Shown piece by piece: positions 6,710-8,793 of a DNA stretch of 8,793 nt. The position numbers and the translations under genes were made by a program. The DNA is taken from contig DVLR01000307.1 in NCBI GenBank assembly GCA_018715425.1, forward strand, positions 1 to 8,793, in the 5' to 3' direction. Each line of letters starts with the position of its first letter. Positions within the stretch are counted from its first letter, which is position 1. This DNA is from Candidatus Merdenecus merdavium (GTDB lineage: Bacteria > Bacillota > Clostridia > Lachnospirales > Lachnospiraceae). Under the pieces are notes generated by a model. It made no database searches, was not told the origin of the DNA, and saw only the letters and a program-made list of their open reading frames with translations.

Positions 6710-7261
6710 TTACAATTCTTTGATGAGGTCTTGCAATTCTTCTACTCGTTTAACGATACGATATTGTTCGGCAAGGGGTGGTAAGGGGATTAAACGTTGT
6801 AATACATCACCTCTAGTAATACCTGGAATCATACTTCTTGCACCACTTTTTAAATCGCCTACCATAGTTTCTATAGTAAGTTTAACGTATTCAATAGCAA
6901 TATCAATGATAGGCTGTATAGCCATAATTTGCCTTGCAATATGCACTTTGTCCTTTTCAAGAACAGCCATTAAACCTACAGTGCCTTTGCAAGTTAGTAA
7001 TAAATCTCCTGTATATGCAAACGCTCTACCATTATCTGTCCAGCGATTAATTATAACTTTACCATCTTCAATATTTGATGCACCTGTAATATACGGAATT
7101 CCTTTTGAATTATCATTATACATATCAGGTGTTAAGTCTTGTCCAGATTGTAGGTTTATAACGCTTACAAACCTTACCCATTCCCAACTCTCAGGTATTT
7201 CAAACGGTATTTCATCATCAATACAACGCTCTATTCCATTCAACTTCTCATAATGAGAACT
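6710..7261 (-). CDS. hsdS: Silent hsdS cassette, TRD2c (no start of its own)
   Basis: This fragment stores an alternative second TRD for HsdS. The open frame begins right after the TAA of the next cassette, enters the SHYEK repeat shared with active hsdS, continues with a segment nearly identical to the start of TRD2a (ERCIDDEIPFEIPESWEWVR), then diverges and ends with the usual PLPPLAEQYRIV helix and a short C-terminus. Its roughly 184 codons equal a complete TRD2 module. There is no ribosome site or ATG; the only possible initiator is a TTG at 7243 inside conserved coding sequence, so it should not be made as a protein where it lies. Fusion at the repeat would replace TRD2a in frame. Its stop lies 43 bases before the recombinase start. 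Confidence 0.85.
   Translation of the reverse strand, partial: SSHYEKLNGIERCIDDEIPFEIPESWEWVRFVSVINLQSGQDLTPDMYNDNSKGIPYITGASNIEDGKVIINRWTDNGRAFAYTGDLLLTCKGTVGLMAVLEKDKVHIARQIMAIQPIIDIAIEYVKLTIETMVGDLKSGARSMIPGITRGDVLQRLIPLPPLAEQYRIVKRVEELQDLIKEL
7173..7259 (-). repeat. TRD2 inversion site, silent copy in front of TRD2c
   Basis: This is the inverted partner of 5244-5330, beginning with an intact TTCTCAT-T-ATGAGAA dyad (minus strand 7259-7245). It starts three bases after the stop codon of the neighbouring TRD2b cassette. Inversion with 5244-5261 would place TRD2c in hsdS and flip the recombinase gene. Confidence 0.85.
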
Positions 7262-8658
7262 TTACAAAGCAGAGGCTATAGCGAAAAGTCGTTCAATTGC
7301 TGATATAATCCGTTCTTGTTCTGCAAGGGGCGGAACAGGGATGAGAAAATCTCCAACTTTTGTAGTAGAAATATGCACGATGATGTTGCCTGTTGCTGCC
7401 TTGCACTTAAGATCTATGCAATAAGGTGATGCCATATAGTACACCAGATACAGAGGATTCATTTCGTGATGAGTCCAAAATGCTAAATCTCCTCCCGCCG
7501 CAATTTGTCCGTCCCCAAGAAAAGCTATCGTTTTCGCAATATCGACTTTATTTTCTCCAGTTAATGTGAAGACTACATCACCAGAAGTAAAGTGCAGACA
7601 GTCTTTATCAAGTGATGCAGGAATAAATGATATGGTGTCAATAAAAGAGATTTCATAGGCCGTGTAAATCTCTCCATAACGAATACATGGACATCCTTGA
7701 TCAGTGATTTCTGCTCGCTTAATACCGCGTCCTCTAATCATTTTTCCTAAACTAGAAGCCCTACACCAACACCAGTTTTCAGGAATCTCAAATGGTATTT
7801 CTGCATCGATACAAACTTCTGTTGAACAACGCTTTTCATAATGAGAATTATCCCTTCTATAAATGATGGATTCATTCTTATCTTTTTTGATTTTGCCTTC
7901 TTTAATTAATCTTTGTTTCTCTTCTCGTATTCGTTCCAGGAGTACGCTTGCAGGCTCATCTGATGGGTTTTGCGGAACAAGCTTTCCTTGAATAGCTTCT
8001 TGTAATATTGATTTTTTGAGTATTTTTGGAAAGTTATTATTATGTTTAATAATTTCTTGATCGACTATATCATATTTTTTTAGTAAAGGGGTTAGTTTTT
8101 GAATCTTATCAGAGATTCGCTTTTGTTCCATTAATGGTGGTAGTGGAATCAATAATGAATCTAAGCTTGAAGAATTAAGCGTCTTTCCTTTTATTGCAGA
8201 TTTAGTATCTCCAGCTTTTGAGATGAGTGGTAGCACATTGAATAAATATTGTGTTACTATCTTGTCTGTATCTACAAAAGGGTAAATCGAAATAATCGCT
8301 TCATTATGAAAGGCATCCATTCCTAAAATAGAAACTTTACCAACAGTTAATTTAAAACTCATAAGCAGCGTTCCAGCTTTACTTATTCTTTCTTTGAATG
8401 TATTCTTGGCAGCAAAGTCATTAACATATTCTTTAGTCTTAGTTACAGATCCATAATCTATGAGATCCGAAATAGATACCCATGGAATTGAGCCGTTACT
8501 CCAGTATTCAATTTCTTTTCGCGGCGGAGTTTTTCCAATGTAATAGTTGACCAATTCTTTAAACCTAATCCATTCCCAACTTTCAGGAATCTCAAAGGGA
8601 AGCTCTTCCTCAATACTTACTGGTTCATTATTACCTACTTTCTCATAAGTGATATTAT
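7262..8658 (-). CDS. hsdS: Silent hsdS cassette, TRD1b + central region + TRD2b (lacks N-terminus)
   Basis: This long open frame (open from 8671 to the stop at 7262) encodes all of HsdS except the first 64 or so residues. It starts at the NITYEK repeat, continues EIPESWEWIRFKELV, then TRD1b to PLPPLMEQKRIS, the central conserved region (LKKSILQ to SHYEK, minus strand 8020-7832), TRD2b and a final VPPLAEQERIIS helix. No ATG or ribosome site precedes it and an in-frame TAG stands at 8674-8672. An apparent TTG start at 8554 lies inside sequence homologous to coding sequence of the active gene and is unlikely to be real. It supplies TRD1b by the outer repeat and TRD2b by the inner repeat. The frame is intact, so it is a stored module rather than a decaying pseudogene. 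Confidence 0.88.
7836..7861 (-). repeat. TRD2 inversion site, silent copy between TRD1b and TRD2b
   Basis: Twenty-six bases are the exact reverse complement of 5230-5255, and the match continues with some differences through the whole central conserved region to 8020. The dyad reads TTCTCAT-T-ATGAAAA here, with one change in the right arm compared with the other two copies. Inversion with the active site would install TRD2b. Confidence 0.8.
8639..8658 (-). repeat. TRD1 inversion site, silent copy
   Basis: This is the exact reverse complement of 4499-4518. Homology to the active gene stops at its outer edge: base 8659 already differs, and an in-frame TAG lies at 8674-8672. It therefore marks the outer end of the silent array. 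Confidence 0.8.
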
Positions 8659-8720
8659 GACAAGATATTATCTAATCAACCATTGTCATTATTAGCAATA
8701 TGAAGCTTTAAAACAACTTC

Positions 8721-8753
8721 AAAAACAGACCAGAGCACAATGACCCTGGTCTG
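8721..8753 (-). terminator. Intrinsic terminator of the flanking leftward gene
   Basis: On the minus strand CAGACCAG (8753-8746) pairs with CTGGTCTG (8733-8726) around a 12-base loop and is followed by TTTTT (8725-8721). It comes 13 bases after the stop codon of the leftward gene entering from the right. It should prevent read-through into the silent hsdS array and recombinase, which face the same way. Confidence 0.8.
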
Positions 8754-8766
8754 CTGAAAGTCTTGC

Positions 8767-8793
8767 TTATTTACCACTACCGACAAGTTCAAG
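8767..8793 (-). CDS. Partial leftward gene, last eight codons and stop
   Basis: Reading the minus strand from the window edge gives LELVGSGK and then TAA at 8769-8767, followed by a good terminator. That pairing makes a gene end plausible, but eight residues do not identify the product. It would mark the right-hand chromosomal neighbour of the restriction locus. Confidence 0.4.
   Translation of the reverse strand, partial: LELVGSGK

Larger units (their letters stand above)
4499..8658. other. Invertible hsdS shuffling region (shufflon-like, ivr-type)
   Basis: The region is bounded by the outer inverted pair 4499-4518 / 8639-8658 and contains inner inverted sites at 5244-5261, 7242-7259 and 7836-7861. 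It holds TRD1a, TRD2a, a terminator, the recombinase and the silent modules TRD2c, TRD2b and TRD1b. Inversions between cognate sites keep the reading frame, because the repeats encode the same residues in the same frame (NITYEK for TRD1, SHYEK for TRD2). Two TRD1 and three TRD2 modules allow six HsdS proteins. The architecture (hsdRMS, recombinase, two silent hsdS copies) matches the known pneumococcal ivr/SpnIII locus; that this copy is active is inference. Confidence 0.85.

Noticed and set aside
6720..7253. 177-codon plus-strand open frame opposite the TRD2c cassette
   Set aside because: It mirrors the TRD2c coding frame, which has clear HsdS homology on the minus strand; it lacks a credible ribosome site and family resemblance.
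7262..8554. A stand-alone 430-residue hsdS gene starting at TTG 8554
   Set aside because: The frame and its HsdS homology continue upstream to about 8658, and there is no ribosome site at 8554. It is better read as a start-less silent cassette.
4499..8658. CRISPR array, transposon or prophage as the explanation for the repeats
   Set aside because: The repeats are few, lie inside hsdS coding sequence and pair active with silent modules in inverted orientation. There are no regular spacers, transposase or phage structural genes.

Overview
The window is AT-rich, with strong Shine-Dalgarno sites (AAGGAG or GGAGG) ahead of the genes. This fits a low-GC Firmicute in the broad sense (Bacilli, Clostridia or Negativicutes); the genus cannot be fixed from sequence alone. 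Almost all of it is one locus: a Type I restriction-modification operon with a shuffling specificity gene.

Layout. Positions 1-60 hold the first 20 codons of a leftward gene, possibly a peptidase U32 family protein. Positions 61-482 are intergenic and carry an extended -10 promoter (near 336-365) and a structured leader. Then come three rightward, tightly packed genes: hsdR (483-2816, EcoEI-like helicase/nuclease), hsdM (2831-4312, N6-adenine methylase) and hsdS (4312-5811, two-TRD specificity subunit), closed by a strong terminator at 5815-5848. Everything after that is leftward: a tyrosine recombinase (5857-6666), a silent TRD2-type hsdS cassette (6710-7261), and a silent TRD1+TRD2 hsdS cassette (7262-8658) with no start of its own. 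A leftward terminator (8721-8753) and the last codons of a leftward gene (8767-8793) end the window.

How it works. The silent cassettes carry inverted copies of short sequences found in the active hsdS at the start of TRD1 (4499-4518 with 8639-8658) and of TRD2 (5244-5330 with 7173-7259; 5230-5255 with 7836-7861). Inversion between them would exchange TRDs in frame. Two TRD1 and three TRD2 modules give six possible HsdS proteins, the same architecture as the pneumococcal ivr/SpnIII phase-variable locus. The only segment common to all three TRD2 sites is a 15-bp dyad, TTCTCAT-T-ATGAGAA (one mismatch in one copy), which is the best candidate for the recombinase crossover site.

The most unusual feature is at the start of the recombinase gene. 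Its Shine-Dalgarno lies in the 5-nt loop of a perfect 14-bp hairpin (6661-6693), with the start codon in the stem. The likely promoter -10 (6693-6698) starts transcription inside the upstream arm, so only read-through RNA would form the complete hairpin. The recombinase sits inside the invertible segment. In some configurations it lies directly downstream of hsdRMS without the terminator in between, so the hairpin may shield it from operon read-through, and recombinase expression may depend on which TRD2 is active.
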